A stretch of 45,497 nucleotides of DNA from Novipirellula galeiformis (GCF_007860095.1 NZ_SJPT01000019.1:1-45497); one strand, 5' to 3'. Shown: positions 1 to 9,156, counted from the first letter of the stretch. Notes: generated by a model from the letters alone, not told the origin. Translations and numbers: made by a program.

Positions 1-223
1 CCATCGATCAAGAACACACGCCGGTCACCCCATGTCGGCGCCGTCGAGTTAACGATCGACGACGCGACACGCTCTTGGAACCAATGAGCTGCCTTCAAGC
101 TGAGCCGATGCCGTGCATCGCTGTAACCGCTTTTGGTGCCACCCACCAAAATTTGACAGGTGACGCGTTCGCCGGGTCTAATGGCAGTAGTCGATTCGTC
201 CCTCGAAGTCTCGGAGGTGTCCG
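1..223. other. Window edge upstream of transposase, no gene recognised
   Basis: I see no convincing gene here. The stretch contains one copy of a REP-like motif, GGTGCCACCCACC at 135-147. It is the reverse complement of motifs found on the other side of the transposase gene. A GGAGG ribosome-binding site at 213-217 belongs to the gene starting at 224. Confidence 0.5.
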
Positions 224-1378
224 ATGACGCGACCGCCTCGTGCCGAACAATTCACGCCCGATGAAGTGTGTGTCGTCCATGCTGTACAGCGTTGTGTTCG
301 ACGCGCCTACCTAGCGGGTGTCGACGCGGCCACCGGGAAAGATTATTCCTGTCGCCGCGAGTGGATTCGCAGGCGAATGGAAGCATTGGCCTCGGTCCTC
401 GCCATCGACGTGCTTAGCTACGCCGTGATGAGTAGCCATCTGCACCTGATCATCCGCAACCGGCCCGATGTCGTGGCCGATTGGACCGACAGCGAAGTCG
501 CCCTCCGCTGGCTCAAAGTCTTTCCAGGCCGTCGACTCGAAGAACATCTGGCCGAGCCAACCGAAAATGACGTCCAGACGCTCTGCCGCGACAAGGATCG
601 GTTGGCCACCATCCGGCGACGTCTGTCGGACATCTCATGGTTCATGCGAGCGCTCTCTGAGCCGATTGCCCGCAGGGCCAACAAGGTTGACGAGTGCACT
701 GGTCATTTTTGGGAGGGACGTTTTAAAGCTCAACGGATCGTCGACGAGGCCGGACTGTTGGCCTGTAGTATGTACGTCGACCTGAACCCGGTTAGAGCTG
801 CGATGGCCGATTCCCCCGACCATTCACCCCACACCTCCGCATTCGACCGCATCGAAGCGGGAAAGGGCAAGAGAATCGAATCGGCGGCCTTTGATTTGCA
901 ACCAATTCCCACAGCGGAGGCAGCGAAGCAGCTCAGGGAAACACCGCTTGACGAACGGCGTCAGCAGCGACGAGCCAAACGTCGTAGTCCTACTGGACGC
1001 AATATGCTTCGCGACGCGTGGCTTGCTCCTTTGACGCTCCAGCCGAGCACGCTTTCAACCGATCCACAGACACACACTGCAGGGTTTCGCAGCAGCGATC
1101 GCGGTTTTCTGAGTCTGTCTATTGGGGACTACTTGCGTCTGTTGCGCTGGACCGCCCGCCAGGGCGTCGGCGGGAAGAAAGTCCCAGCGGGGCTGGCGCG
1201 AACGCTGACCGCGCTAGGCATTGATGCGTCGATGTGGCGTGACTTGGTTTGGCGCTGGAAGCAGTACTTCGGTAGATCGTCCTGTGTGGGGCGGCCTGAG
1301 TCGATGCGAGCCGATGCGGCGCGAACGAAGCACCAATGGCATCGTGGCCAAGCGAGTGCATCGACTTGTTTCGTTTGA
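224..1378 (+). CDS. REP-associated tyrosine transposase (Y1/IS200-like, RAYT)
   Basis: This 384-residue protein resembles the Y1 transposase-like RAYT family, single-strand DNA nucleases that act on REP hairpins. The sequence shows the metal-binding HUH-type motif as HLHLI in the context SYAVMSSHLHLI, and a downstream YVDLNPVRAAM segment that matches the family's YxHLNPVRA signature and carries the probable nucleophilic tyrosine. The C-terminal 150 residues are basic and not recognised. The ATG has a GGAGG seven bases upstream. It stands alone, flanked by REP-like motifs at 135-147, 1579-1590, 1931-1943 and 1955-1967. Such genes are usually domesticated rather than part of a mobile unit. The family call is firm; activity is not established. 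Confidence 0.85.
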   Translation: MTRPPRAEQFTPDEVCVVHAVQRCVRRAYLAGVDAATGKDYSCRREWIRRRMEALASVLAIDVLSYAVMSSHLHLIIRNRPDVVADWTDSEVALRWLKVFPGRRLEEHLAEPTENDVQTLCRDKDRLATIRRRLSDISWFMRALSEPIARRANKVDECTGHFWEGRFKAQRIVDEAGLLACSMYVDLNPVRAAMADSPDHSPHTSAFDRIEAGKGKRIESAAFDLQPIPTAEAAKQLRETPLDERRQQRRAKRRSPTGRNMLRDAWLAPLTLQPSTLSTDPQTHTAGFRSSDRGFLSLSIGDYLRLLRWTARQGVGGKKVPAGLARTLTALGIDASMWRDLVWRWKQYFGRSSCVGRPESMRADAARTKHQWHRGQASASTCFV

Positions 1379-2070
1379 TCGGTCGCGTGTTGTGGCAGCC
1401 ACGGACGTCACTGCTCCGGTGCATTCGTAGGACGGTGTCGGCGTTTCGGCGACATGTCCCTTCAGTGCAAGCGGCCCGGCGGCTGTTTTTATCACCCAAC
1501 GCGAGCTCCTGGTATGTAGAGTCGCTGTGAATTATTGCAAGCAATAGGGGATGGAGCGCCCAGTGCGCGTTCTTATTTGGTGGGTGGCACGAATGGCATT
1601 TGGTGGATGGCACGAATGGCACGAATGGCACGAATGGCAGCACGAATGGCACACTAGCCGCAAGCGTCAGCGAGGTGCGCGGAGGAAGAAAGGCACGGTC
1701 CTGGAAATCTTCCTGTCGTCGCGCGGTCGGATAAAACGCGGAGAACAAGTGTCGGTCGTTGACTCCGCGTCCTTCGCTGCTCTGCATTTCAAGCTTTCGT
1801 TCCCCAGCACGCCCCAGCGGGTTCGAGCTCGTGGGGTGATCCCAAGTGTCGCGGAGTTGACGCCACCCACAAAAATCTTGCTAGCGCGAGCAAGTCAAGC
1901 TAGCAAAGCGATCGTTGGGGTAAAAAATTTGGTGGGTGGCACCAATCGGAAGGTGGTGGGTGGCACCAATCCGAAAGTGAAATTGGGGCAGTCGGCATGC
2001 CGACTGCCCCAATCGATTAACTGTGTCGCTGAGAATCGGGGCAACGCCCGACGTCTATGCGGCCATTTTT
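1379..2070. repeat. Gene-free stretch with REP-like motifs and a 9-bp tandem repeat
   Basis: No gene is supported. The stretch holds GGTGGGTGGCAC motifs at 1579-1590, 1931-1943 and 1955-1967, a partial inverse copy at 1862-1870, and a short tandem array of the 9-mer ACGAATGGC between about 1588 and 1655. A short inverted repeat around 1985-2010 (GGGGCAGTCGGCATGCCGAC) lies just before the 3' end of the minus-strand gene that ends at 2071 and could act as a terminator for either strand. Confidence 0.6.
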
Positions 2071-2583
2071 TTATCGGCAATTACCGCTTGCGCAGCCAGC
2101 ACCGGTTTGCATCACGGGCGCGGAAACTTGGATCGCGTTGTTGCTCACGCCGCTCGTTGGGTAGCGGTTGACCGTGGTAGAGGAGCCGCAGCCGGAGCCG
2201 CAGCTGCCGCTGGAATAGACAGCTGCGTTAGAATAGGTGGTTCCGCACGAGCTGCTTGGTTGGCGATAGTGCACGGCCGATCGGCGAGAGGACGAGCACC
2301 GTCGCTGCGTGCTGGCACAGCTCCAGTGCGAGCTGCTCGGATAGGAACGCACGACCGTGGTGCTGGCCGGATAGCTCTGCTGCGTCATCGACTGGCTGTA
2401 TTGGGCCGGTGCGGCCGAGCTGTAGGTCACCACCGGGGAGCTGGCTCCACCGCAATTGGTGCAGCCGCTTCCTGTGGCCATTTGTGCCTGGGCAACGGAT
2501 GACAGGGATACTCCGCATGCGACGGCGAATGCCATCGCGAGAGAGCGAGTCAGGAATCGAGGCGAACGAGGGTTCAAAAACAT
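2071..2583 (-). CDS. Secreted Cys/Ser-rich low-complexity protein
   Basis: A 170-residue protein of unknown function. I chose the ATG at 2583 because it gives a good signal peptide: basic start (MFLNPRSPRFLTRS), hydrophobic core AMAFAVACGVSL and a probable cut after AQA. The mature part is rich in Ser, Tyr, Gln and Cys. It has Cys pairs in CTNCGG and CGSGCGSS, and ends with CASGNCR. It contains no recognisable enzyme domain. A cell-wall or surface role is inferred, since planctomycetes have cysteine-rich protein walls. It could also be a small spacer or matrix protein. Confidence 0.6.
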   Translation of the reverse strand: MFLNPRSPRFLTRSLAMAFAVACGVSLSSVAQAQMATGSGCTNCGGASSPVVTYSSAAPAQYSQSMTQQSYPASTTVVRSYPSSSHWSCASTQRRCSSSRRSAVHYRQPSSSCGTTYSNAAVYSSGSCGSGCGSSTTVNRYPTSGVSNNAIQVSAPVMQTGAGCASGNCR

Positions 2584-3179
2584 CAAGTGTTTTCCATGGG
2601 GAGAAAAGGTAGAGACGCGAGGAGGACAGTCCTTGGATTGCGCGCCTGCCAGTGTGAATGAGCACCTGCCGCCCGAGTCCGCCACGGTGCCGCCAATTAA
2701 TCCACAAAACCGGAAAAAACGGACGTCGCCGTGGGCGCGACGGGGCGTCTCGCCCCCCCCGGAGAAAAGCATTGCGTTTGTACCCAGGGCATTTGCGCCA
2801 AGGGCGTTACGGAAGCTTTCTAGTCCAAAGTGATGAGCGTTTCTTGGGGGCTGGATCCTTAGTCGTTGCATCCACCTGCGTCCCTGCGGCAGCACTCGCC
2901 CGCTGGCCAGCGATCATGGATCGAGGGAATTAAACGACGCGGCCAGGTGATCGCAAGGACTGCAGCCGATTATGGCAAGTGCTGATGAATCGAAGCTTTG
3001 CGGTCGCCAGCGTTTTTCCTGAGGCGAGGGGCGGTGCCCTTCGAGATGCGGTGCTGCCGCCAAGCGTTCTTGAATCAATCCAAGGGGGGCGATGGCCCAC
3101 GAAGAGAATCAGGGGGAAGTTGGCGCACGAAAAAAGCCGCGTTAAGCGGCTCGTGCGTTCCCCCCGTAGGGAAGAAGAA
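2584..3179. other. Gene-free stretch before tRNA-Val
   Basis: No supported gene. The region contains C-rich and G-rich runs, for example an eight-C run near 2753-2760 inside a short GC-rich dyad. Open frames here are short, overlap on both strands and run into the tRNA, so I do not call them. Confidence 0.4.
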
Positions 3180-3253
3180 TGGGCGTTGAGGGACTCGAAC
3201 CCCCGACCCTCTCGGTGTAAACGAGATGCTCTAGCCAACTGAGCTAAACGCCC
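3180..3253 (-). tRNA. tRNA-Val (anticodon TAC)
   Basis: On the minus strand the seven-base acceptor arms GGGCGTT and AACGCCC pair. The D arm begins TAGCTCAG and the T arm reads GGGGTTCGAGTCCC. The anticodon stem TCTCG/CGAGA closes the loop TTTACAC, which places TAC at the anticodon and assigns it to Val GTA codons. The 3' CCA is not encoded. The gene lies 52 bases downstream of rpsU on the same strand. Confidence 0.95.
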
Positions 3254-3270
3254 CAATCTTGACAATGCCA

Positions 3271-3295
3271 GAGGACGGATTGGCTGGCCGTCCTC
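3271..3295 (-). terminator. Hairpin between rpsU and tRNA-Val
   Basis: A perfect 8-bp stem (GAGGACGG / CCGTCCTC) with a nine-base loop lies 10 bases past the rpsU stop codon. There is no strong U-tract after it on the minus strand. It may be a weak terminator or an RNA-processing signal releasing the tRNA from an rpsU-tRNA transcript. Confidence 0.45.
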
Positions 3296-3305
3296 CTCAG
3301 ATAGA

Positions 3306-3500
3306 CTATCGGCTTAGTAAACGGGTTCGGCGAGAACGACGCTCGGCTCGCAGGCGGTTACGACGATTGGTTTCGCTAGGCTTTTCGTAGTACTCACGAC
3401 GACGCATCTCTTTCTTGATGCCACTTCGCTCGACTAACTTGCGGAATCGACGTACTGCCTCCTGAATCGTTTCACGGTCACGAACCACTAACTTTACCAT
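3306..3500 (-). CDS. rpsU: 30S ribosomal protein S21
   Basis: A 64-residue basic protein with the S21 pattern: [19 protein letters not shown] at the start, the [17 protein letters not shown] core and an Arg-rich tail. Family members are usually 58-75 residues. It binds the 30S platform near the 3' end of 16S rRNA and affects initiation. The start is fixed by GGAG eight bases before the ATG. The tRNA-Val gene follows on the same strand. Confidence 0.95.
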   Translation of the reverse strand: MVKLVVRDRETIQEAVRRFRKLVERSGIKKEMRRREYYEKPSETNRRNRLRAERRSRRTRLLSR

Positions 3501-4404
3501 TTTGTCTCCGATTTCATCGCTATCTTTCTAACTCCCCATCTGGCCGAGGAAATGTCAAATACGAAATGTAAGTGTTGATTTCGCTAGCGGTTACCAGCGA
3601 AGTGCGGAAGTTTACCCACCTAGTAACCCAAATGGCAATGCCCATCACTCGAAAAAGCAAACCTTTTTCAGCCAAGTGACCGAAAACTCACCAAACGGCG
3701 ACATTTTGCCGCGATCACACCCCGCCAACCACGGCGGGTGAACTCTAATCTATCGGCAATGGACGCGGTTTTGAATTGGCTAAGAGGCCGTTTCATCGGA
3801 AATTGTTGGCAATCGTTACGGAGGACGGAGCGATGACGCGGGAAAGCACGCTGCGATTGTGTTTTACCAATACTTTTCTCCGCTGAATTCTCAGCGGCAT
3901 ATTCTCCGCGGCATGAGGCGAAATGGTGCCCGAGTCGCTACCGATTTGGCGGAGCTGGCCCGCAGGGGGGGCTGGTCGATGGGGAACTCTGGCCCTACGG
4001 GTTGCCCCGACAGGTTGGGGGAATCGACGGCTTGAGAGAAATCACAGTCTCCGACTTCGCCGTTTCTGTTATCGCCGTTTCCATCATCGCAGCCGATTGC
4101 CTGAGTGGTTGGCCTATGAGTGGCTGGCCTGTGAGTAGTTGGCCTGTGAGTAGTTGGCCTCTGAGTAGTTGGCTCTTGGGCGGTACTGATCGCCTGATCC
4201 GATCGCCCGGAATATCCGGCAAAGTTTGCCTCGCTTTGCCGACGGGAGTAACCGGCACGCGGTTCGTGAATGCGGTTGCGTTTGGCCGATGCTTCGCACT
4301 GTCACCCAATCACTCGCAACGCTTCTCGTTTGCAGTGTTCCGGTAGTGGCTCTCGCTTTCTCGCCTGTCTTGCATCGACTCCCTCGTACCAGTGTGCTTT
4401 TGCC
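3501..4404. other. Gene-free stretch upstream of rpsU
   Basis: I find no supported gene. The part next to 3501 must hold the rpsU promoter, but no clear -35/-10 pair stands out. The segment 4102-4176 is a tandem repeat, listed separately. Open frames through it on both strands owe their length to the 15-bp repeat being a multiple of three. Confidence 0.4.
4102..4176. repeat. 15-bp tandem repeat, five units
   Basis: Five consecutive 15-bp units with consensus TGAGTAGTTGGCCTG start at 4102, 4117, 4132, 4147 and 4162. The two inner units are identical and the outer ones differ by a few bases. I see no gene in phase that looks real. Confidence 0.85.
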
Positions 4405-4584
4405 ATGTCGCCGACTCCCACCTCTAGCGTCGATACAATGGAACCCGGCCAGCTTCTCAATGAGCTCGAGCGGCGCCAGGACGAAGTGTTGGCAGAGCTC
4501 GATGCGCTCGATGCAAAACTGAGTGCCGTATTGCGCGGGCTGGGCGTCACACTGGACGACGAAATCGATCAAGAATTGCTGTAA
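4405..4584 (+). CDS. Small helical protein of unknown function
   Basis: A possible 59-residue acidic protein. Its core, from MEPGQLLNELERRQDEV to GVTLDDEIDQELL, is strongly amphipathic and probably forms a coiled coil with heptad leucines (ELERR, ELDALDAKL). I chose the ATG at 4405; an ATG at 4438 is also possible, and neither has a clear ribosome-binding site. Its last 16 bases overlap the end of the convergent ketopantoate reductase gene. The composition argues for a real gene, but I know no family for it. Confidence 0.5.
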   Translation: MSPTPTSSVDTMEPGQLLNELERRQDEVLAELDALDAKLSAVLRGLGVTLDDEIDQELL

Positions 4585-5582
4585 TCGATGTACTTGAGCT
4601 GCTGGTAAAGCATTTCGACGCGCTGCATCGTGTACCCCGCTTTTTGGGCCGCCAAGACGGGGTTGCCCAGGATCGCTTCGGCTTCCATCGGTCGTTTGTT
4701 CAGGTAATCCAGTCGCATACTACTGTCGTACGGCGCCATTTTGCGAGTTTGCTCGAGGGTGGTCTCGATGAACTTTGTGGGGATATCGACCCCACAGGCT
4801 GCGGCAGCCTGGTGCACTTCGTTGACGATCGATTCAGCCATCGCACTGGCGTGCGGATTGTCCATGATCTGTTTGGTCGACGCGTTCAGGATCACTGACA
4901 GACTGTTGAAAGGAATGTTCCACAGCAGTTTTCGCCAGCGGACCATGGCGAGGTCGCCGGAGAACTCGGTGGGGATGCCCGCGGAGTTGAGGTCGTCGCA
5001 AATTTGCTGGCCAATTTTACCCACGCTCTCGTCCTGGCCCACGCTCTCGCCCTGGCCTGCGGTCTCGCCCTGCCCCACGCTCTCGTCATGATCGAGGCGT
5101 GAGTTGGCCGAGGAGGCCTGGGCGAAGTACTTGCCAAATACGATCTTGCCGTGGTCGATATGGCGAATGTGGCCTGGGCCGACTTTGTTGCTGCATAAAA
5201 AGCAGCAGCCTCCGAAAACCCGTTCGGGGCCTACGACTTTGGCCGAATCCTGCTCGACGTTCAGCCCGTTTTGTAGCACGAGCACGGTTCCGCCGTCGCG
5301 TGTCGGGGGCGGCAACAGTTCGGCGAGCAGGTGATTTTGAGTCGTTTTCAGCCCGACCAGGGTGACGTCACAGGCTGGCATGGTCGCCGCAGTGGCGTGC
5401 ACGTGAAGATCACGCAGGTGAAAATCCCCCCAAATGCTCTCGACCTTTAGCCCATGCTCGGTGACATGCTGAAAGTCGCTGTGCAGAAGGAAGTGGACCT
5501 CGAAACCTTGCCGAGCCAACATGCCTCCGTAGAGTCCGCCGAGGGCACCAGCACCAATGATTGCGTAGCGTTGCTTGTTCAT
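4569..5582 (-). CDS. panE: 2-dehydropantoate 2-reductase (ketopantoate reductase)
   Basis: A 337-residue NADPH-dependent reductase of the ApbA/PanE family, which makes pantoate for coenzyme A synthesis. The Rossmann motif GAGALGGLYG lies at residues 10-19, and the C-terminal helical domain contains RKLLWNIPFNSLS with the probable catalytic lysine. Starting at ATG 5582 puts the Rossmann strand at the usual place; the frame stays open 450 bases further upstream but that part is not protein-like. Residues about 164-188 are an insertion made of four VGQxES-like hexapeptides, coded by an 18-bp tandem repeat, which makes the protein longer than the usual 290-315. Fold and family are clear; exact 2-keto acid substrate is inferred. 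Confidence 0.85.
   Translation of the reverse strand: MNKQRYAIIGAGALGGLYGGMLARQGFEVHFLLHSDFQHVTEHGLKVESIWGDFHLRDLHVHATAATMPACDVTLVGLKTTQNHLLAELLPPPTRDGGTVLVLQNGLNVEQDSAKVVGPERVFGGCCFLCSNKVGPGHIRHIDHGKIVFGKYFAQASSANSRLDHDESVGQGETAGQGESVGQDESVGKIGQQICDDLNSAGIPTEFSGDLAMVRWRKLLWNIPFNSLSVILNASTKQIMDNPHASAMAESIVNEVHQAAAACGVDIPTKFIETTLEQTRKMAPYDSSMRLDYLNKRPMEAEAILGNPVLAAQKAGYTMQRVEMLYQQLKYIDYSNS
5020..5091. repeat. 18-bp coding minisatellite inside panE
   Basis: Four 18-bp units with consensus CCCACGCTCTCGTCCTGG start at 5020, 5038, 5056 and 5074. The length is a multiple of three, so copy-number change keeps the reductase in frame. It codes for an acidic, Gly/Gln/Ser-rich surface insertion. Confidence 0.85.
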
Positions 5583-5934
5583 AACGTGCAGGTTAACGAA
5601 ACGATCGCAAGCTTGGCAATTGAGGTGTGTTGGATCCCAGCCGCCCGCCTTATCAGCGTTCCTACCGACCAGTCGCCCGCCCGACCAGCCGCCTGGGCCG
5701 CACGACGGATGGATTGGGCTGTATTGCCCCCCCGGATTGTGCGCCGAGTCGCCGATGCAGAAGGGCCGAGGCAAAAGGGCCGATGGAAGGCTACGGAACC
5801 CGCAGGTGACTTTACAAACCGGTTGAGTGGCCAGTCGCGTGGCCGGTTGTCTGGTTCGTAGCAGACAATCAGGTGCTCTTGCGCTAGAATGGGAGCGTCG
5901 CAGGCGTGTTCCCTTCCCATAACGAGTCGCATTG

Positions 5935-7080
5935 ATGCTGACAAATACAGTTTTGCTAATCTTGCTGAGCGTGATTCCGGTGCGTGTTACGACGTCCGAT
6001 GGCGATGCGTTCAAAGGCGACTTTGCAGGCATGGGCTCTGGCGAGTTGCGAATGCAGGTGGCGGGGGAAGCACAGACGTTTTCGTTTGATGGTCTGTCGC
6101 TGCTGATGCCCGAGCAGGTTCCCGAAGAGACCGGACCGACGATGCGGGTGATGTTGTCGTCAGGCTCCGTGATTGCGGCTCAAGATTTGTCGCTCGAGGA
6201 CGAGACGTTGACGATCGAGCCTCGGCGGCAAGCAACCTTACAGGTGCCGATCAAACAGGTGCGGGCGATTCGGTTTCGCGCGGCTACCGCGGCGGTGAAC
6301 CCCGCTTGGTTGGCAAAGCTCGAAGATAATCGACGCGGTGATACGCTCGCGATCCGGCGCGAAGGCGACAAGCTTGACTTTATCGAAGGGGTCGTGACCG
6401 CAATTTCATCCGAGTCGGTGCGTGTCGAGATTGATGGAGACGAGATCGAGGCACCGCTTGCCCGGCTCGAAGGCGTTATCTTTGGGGGAACGTCGGTCGC
6501 CACTAACCCAGGCGACATCCAAATCGTTGATACCTACGGATCCCGTTGGTCGGTCGCCTCGTTACTGCCGAGCGAAGCGGACGAGCCGTTGAAGTTGAAG
6601 CTGGCCGACTCGATCGCACACACGTTGCCGATGGATCAAGTCGAGTCGATTCGCTGGACCGGGGGATTGTCGCTCTTGGCAACGCTCCAGCCCGCAAGCG
6701 TCTCGCACACCGAATTCATTGAGACGAAGCTCGATCGCGGCATGTTGAAAGCGTGGTTCGACCCCAAGGCCGATTCGGAAACGGGACAAGATTTGTTGAT
6801 GTACGGCCGCTCGACGATCGAATATCGCATCGACGAAGGATTTAAAACGTTTGCTGCAGGCGTGCGTCGCGATGGATCGGTCAGTAAAGCAAATGATGCG
6901 ATCGTGCGTGTCTATGTCGACGACAAAATGCTGTGGGAGGAAACGGTCCAAGGCGATCGCCCGCTCGGGCTCGAGTTGTCGGTCGCGGAGGGCAGTCGAT
7001 TAAAGATCGAAGTGGATCCCGGTTCACAGGGAGACCTTGGTGGCACGATTCGGATCGTGCGACCAAGATTCTTGCGATAG
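5935..7080 (+). CDS. Secreted protein with C-terminal NPCBM/NEW2 domain
   Basis: A 381-residue exported protein. ATG 5935 starts a short signal sequence (MLTNTVLLILLSVIPVRV); a TTG one codon earlier is possible. The N-terminal two-thirds consist of beta-rich segments repeating the pattern of a small barrel (GDAFKGDFAGM, LSSGSVIAAQDLSL, IEGVVTAISSESVRVEI). Residues about 265-381 look like an NPCBM/NEW2 carbohydrate-binding domain, with SYG-like dyad lost but with typical FKTFAAGVRRDG and IVRVYVDDKMLWEE strands. It precedes three HtrA-like genes on the same strand and may share their transcript. A periplasmic or cell-surface binding role is inferred. Confidence 0.7.
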   Translation: MLTNTVLLILLSVIPVRVTTSDGDAFKGDFAGMGSGELRMQVAGEAQTFSFDGLSLLMPEQVPEETGPTMRVMLSSGSVIAAQDLSLEDETLTIEPRRQATLQVPIKQVRAIRFRAATAAVNPAWLAKLEDNRRGDTLAIRREGDKLDFIEGVVTAISSESVRVEIDGDEIEAPLARLEGVIFGGTSVATNPGDIQIVDTYGSRWSVASLLPSEADEPLKLKLADSIAHTLPMDQVESIRWTGGLSLLATLQPASVSHTEFIETKLDRGMLKAWFDPKADSETGQDLLMYGRSTIEYRIDEGFKTFAAGVRRDGSVSKANDAIVRVYVDDKMLWEETVQGDRPLGLELSVAEGSRLKIEVDPGSQGDLGGTIRIVRPRFLR

Positions 7081-7242
7081 TCGCAGTTCGACCGACTGCG
7101 GGAAATCGCAGCGAGTTTTGTGTCTCGCCGCATCGCGGTGAGCGCGGCGAGGAGGCGGGGAAGAGTGGCAAAGCGTGTGATGAACGCGACGTCTCGAAAA
7201 AAGATGAACATGTTAGGGAATTCGATCGTGAGCGATGCTGTA

Positions 7243-9156
7243 ATGAGAACCGAATCCGTGCTGTCTAACCGGCCGGCGAAGCTGCTTCTTGGCTTGCTCG
7301 TTTGGGGCTGCAGTTCGCTGTGCGTGCTTTTCGCGGCGGAGGCTGCTGAGGGCCCGCTGAAGCTATCGCCGCTGCTCGCCGAGGCCGAAGAGCAACGGAT
7401 CCAGGGGATCGAGCGGGCCATGCCGTCGACCGTGTGTGTGTTTGTGCCGGGCGGGGGCGGAGGGGGAAGCGGAGTTTTGATTTCACCCGATGGGTACGCG
7501 CTGACGAACTTTCACGTTTCCAGCCCAGCGGGAAACTACATGCGGTGCGGGTTAAGCGATGGCAATATCTATGACGCCGTGATCATCGGCATCGACCCGG
7601 TCGGCGATTTGGCGCTGATTCGTTTACTCGGTCGAGATGATTTTCCCTACGCCGAAATTGCCGACAGCCGTAAAGCCAAGGCTGGCGATTGGTGCATGGT
7701 GATCGGGAACCCGTTTCTGTTGGCCTCGAATCTTCAGCCCACTGTCACGTGGGGCATTCTTAGCGGCGTCAGCCGATATCAATATCCCTCGGGAACGTTG
7801 TTGGAGTATGCCGATTGTTTGCAAACCGATGCGTCGATCAACCCGGGCAACTCGGGTGGCCCGCTCTACTCGGCCGATGGACGCTTGCTTGGCATTGTCG
7901 GTCGCGCTTCGTTCGAAAAACGAGGGCGTGTGAACGTTGGGGTCGGTTATGCGATCAGCATCAATCAAGCAATGAACTTTCTGGGGTATTTGCACAGCGG
8001 CCGCATCGTGGATCATGCCACGCTCGGTGCGACCGTGGCGACGGACAGCGAAGGGGGAGTGCGAGTTTCGAATATCTTGGAATCCAGTGACGCCTATCGA
8101 CGTGGGTTGCGCTATTCGGCGGAGATCATCGAGATCGATGGTCGCGTGGTACACACGGCAAACGATGTCCAGAACGTGCTCGCGACGTTGCCGAGTGGTT
8201 GGCGCGTGAAAATTGTCTATCGCAACGAAGGTCAAACCGTCCACACCTTGGTTCGATTGCGAAGCGTCCACGGGCAAGATGAATTGCTGACCAAGATGGC
8301 CGGCGCGATGCCCCCGCCGCCACCTCGTGAGGTGCCTAAGAAAGGCGGCGATGACGAAGATGGAGAATCGACGCCAGGCGATCACCCCGGTGCGAAGAGT
8401 GGCGCGGGCGATGTGCCTGCGGCCGTACTGGCGGTCTACGAAGAGCGACGCGGATTTGCCAACTACTTTGCCAATCAGCAGAAACAGAACGATTTTATCG
8501 GTGGCTTAAGGACTCAGTTTCCTCGCGGCGCCGCGGGAGATTCGGTCGCTTGGTCGATCAAAGGCAAAACACCCGATGGCCAAGAAGTCTTCATCTATGT
8601 TTCAGATCAGCGTTTGTCGATGGTGGTCGGCGAGACGCCAATCGAAGCGGTGACGAAGATGGATCTTTACGACAGCGTCGAAGGGAGGTCGTTCGCCGGC
8701 GCCCTGCCTGCACTCGATGCCTGGCGACGGATGTTGGCGAAGGGGCCCAAGAAATTTGGCGAAACGGTTTATTGGGGCACAATGCCACTCGCAGGCGAGC
8801 GGCCGCTGCGCGATTGCGTCGTGGGCAGCGACGGCGAGTTTGAGATCCGCTGGATGACGCACCCCAGCAGCAAATTGATCGAGTGTGTCGAGGTGTTTGC
8901 CGATCGAGACGAGGATCCCGCTGAGTTGTGGGTCGTTCGCGACTCGGATGATCCCGCTAACATGCCTGCGGGATTGGAGATTCGCTACGGGATCGATTCG
9001 GTCTTTCAAATGAAAGTCGATTCATGGGAGGCCCTCGAGGAGCAAAAGTCCGCTGAGGACGCAGGCGATGCAAGCGACAAAAAACGTGACGCGGCGGACA
9101 AAGCATCCAGCGACGACACGACAGCGAAACAGAATCAATCGGAGACGCAAGGTTGA
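7243..9156 (+). CDS. HtrA/Deg-type serine protease with one PDZ domain
   Basis: A periplasmic trypsin-like protease of the HtrA group. With the ATG at 7243 it has a signal peptide (core KLLLGLLVWG) and 637 residues. ATGs at 7180, 7204 and 7210 are alternatives. The triad is intact: His91 in TNFHV, Asp122 in DPVGDLALI and Ser204 in NPGNSGGPL. One PDZ domain follows (about residues 260-350). A Pro/acidic linker then leads to a C-terminal domain of about 200 residues (from AVYEERRGFANYF) that I do not recognise, and a charged tail. The stop overlaps the start of the next gene (TTGA), which suggests translational coupling with the catalytically dead paralogue. Confidence 0.88.
   Translation: MRTESVLSNRPAKLLLGLLVWGCSSLCVLFAAEAAEGPLKLSPLLAEAEEQRIQGIERAMPSTVCVFVPGGGGGGSGVLISPDGYALTNFHVSSPAGNYMRCGLSDGNIYDAVIIGIDPVGDLALIRLLGRDDFPYAEIADSRKAKAGDWCMVIGNPFLLASNLQPTVTWGILSGVSRYQYPSGTLLEYADCLQTDASINPGNSGGPLYSADGRLLGIVGRASFEKRGRVNVGVGYAISINQAMNFLGYLHSGRIVDHATLGATVATDSEGGVRVSNILESSDAYRRGLRYSAEIIEIDGRVVHTANDVQNVLATLPSGWRVKIVYRNEGQTVHTLVRLRSVHGQDELLTKMAGAMPPPPPREVPKKGGDDEDGESTPGDHPGAKSGAGDVPAAVLAVYEERRGFANYFANQQKQNDFIGGLRTQFPRGAAGDSVAWSIKGKTPDGQEVFIYVSDQRLSMVVGETPIEAVTKMDLYDSVEGRSFAGALPALDAWRRMLAKGPKKFGETVYWGTMPLAGERPLRDCVVGSDGEFEIRWMTHPSSKLIECVEVFADRDEDPAELWVVRDSDDPANMPAGLEIRYGIDSVFQMKVDSWEALEEQKSAEDAGDASDKKRDAADKASSDDTTAKQNQSETQG

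Noticed and set aside
2930-3265. Open frames on both strands across the tRNA
   Set aside because: They read through the tRNA-Val gene; the peptide LRDSNPRPSRCKRDALAN is the usual artefact of translating a tRNA.
3995-4346. Proteins with pentapeptide-like repeats on either strand
   Set aside because: The repeats come from the 15-bp tandem DNA repeat; flanking residues are not protein-like.
4569-6032. Long N-terminal extension of the ketopantoate reductase
   Set aside because: The 150 residues before the Rossmann motif are Pro/Arg-rich and unlike any family member, so the start was set at 5582.
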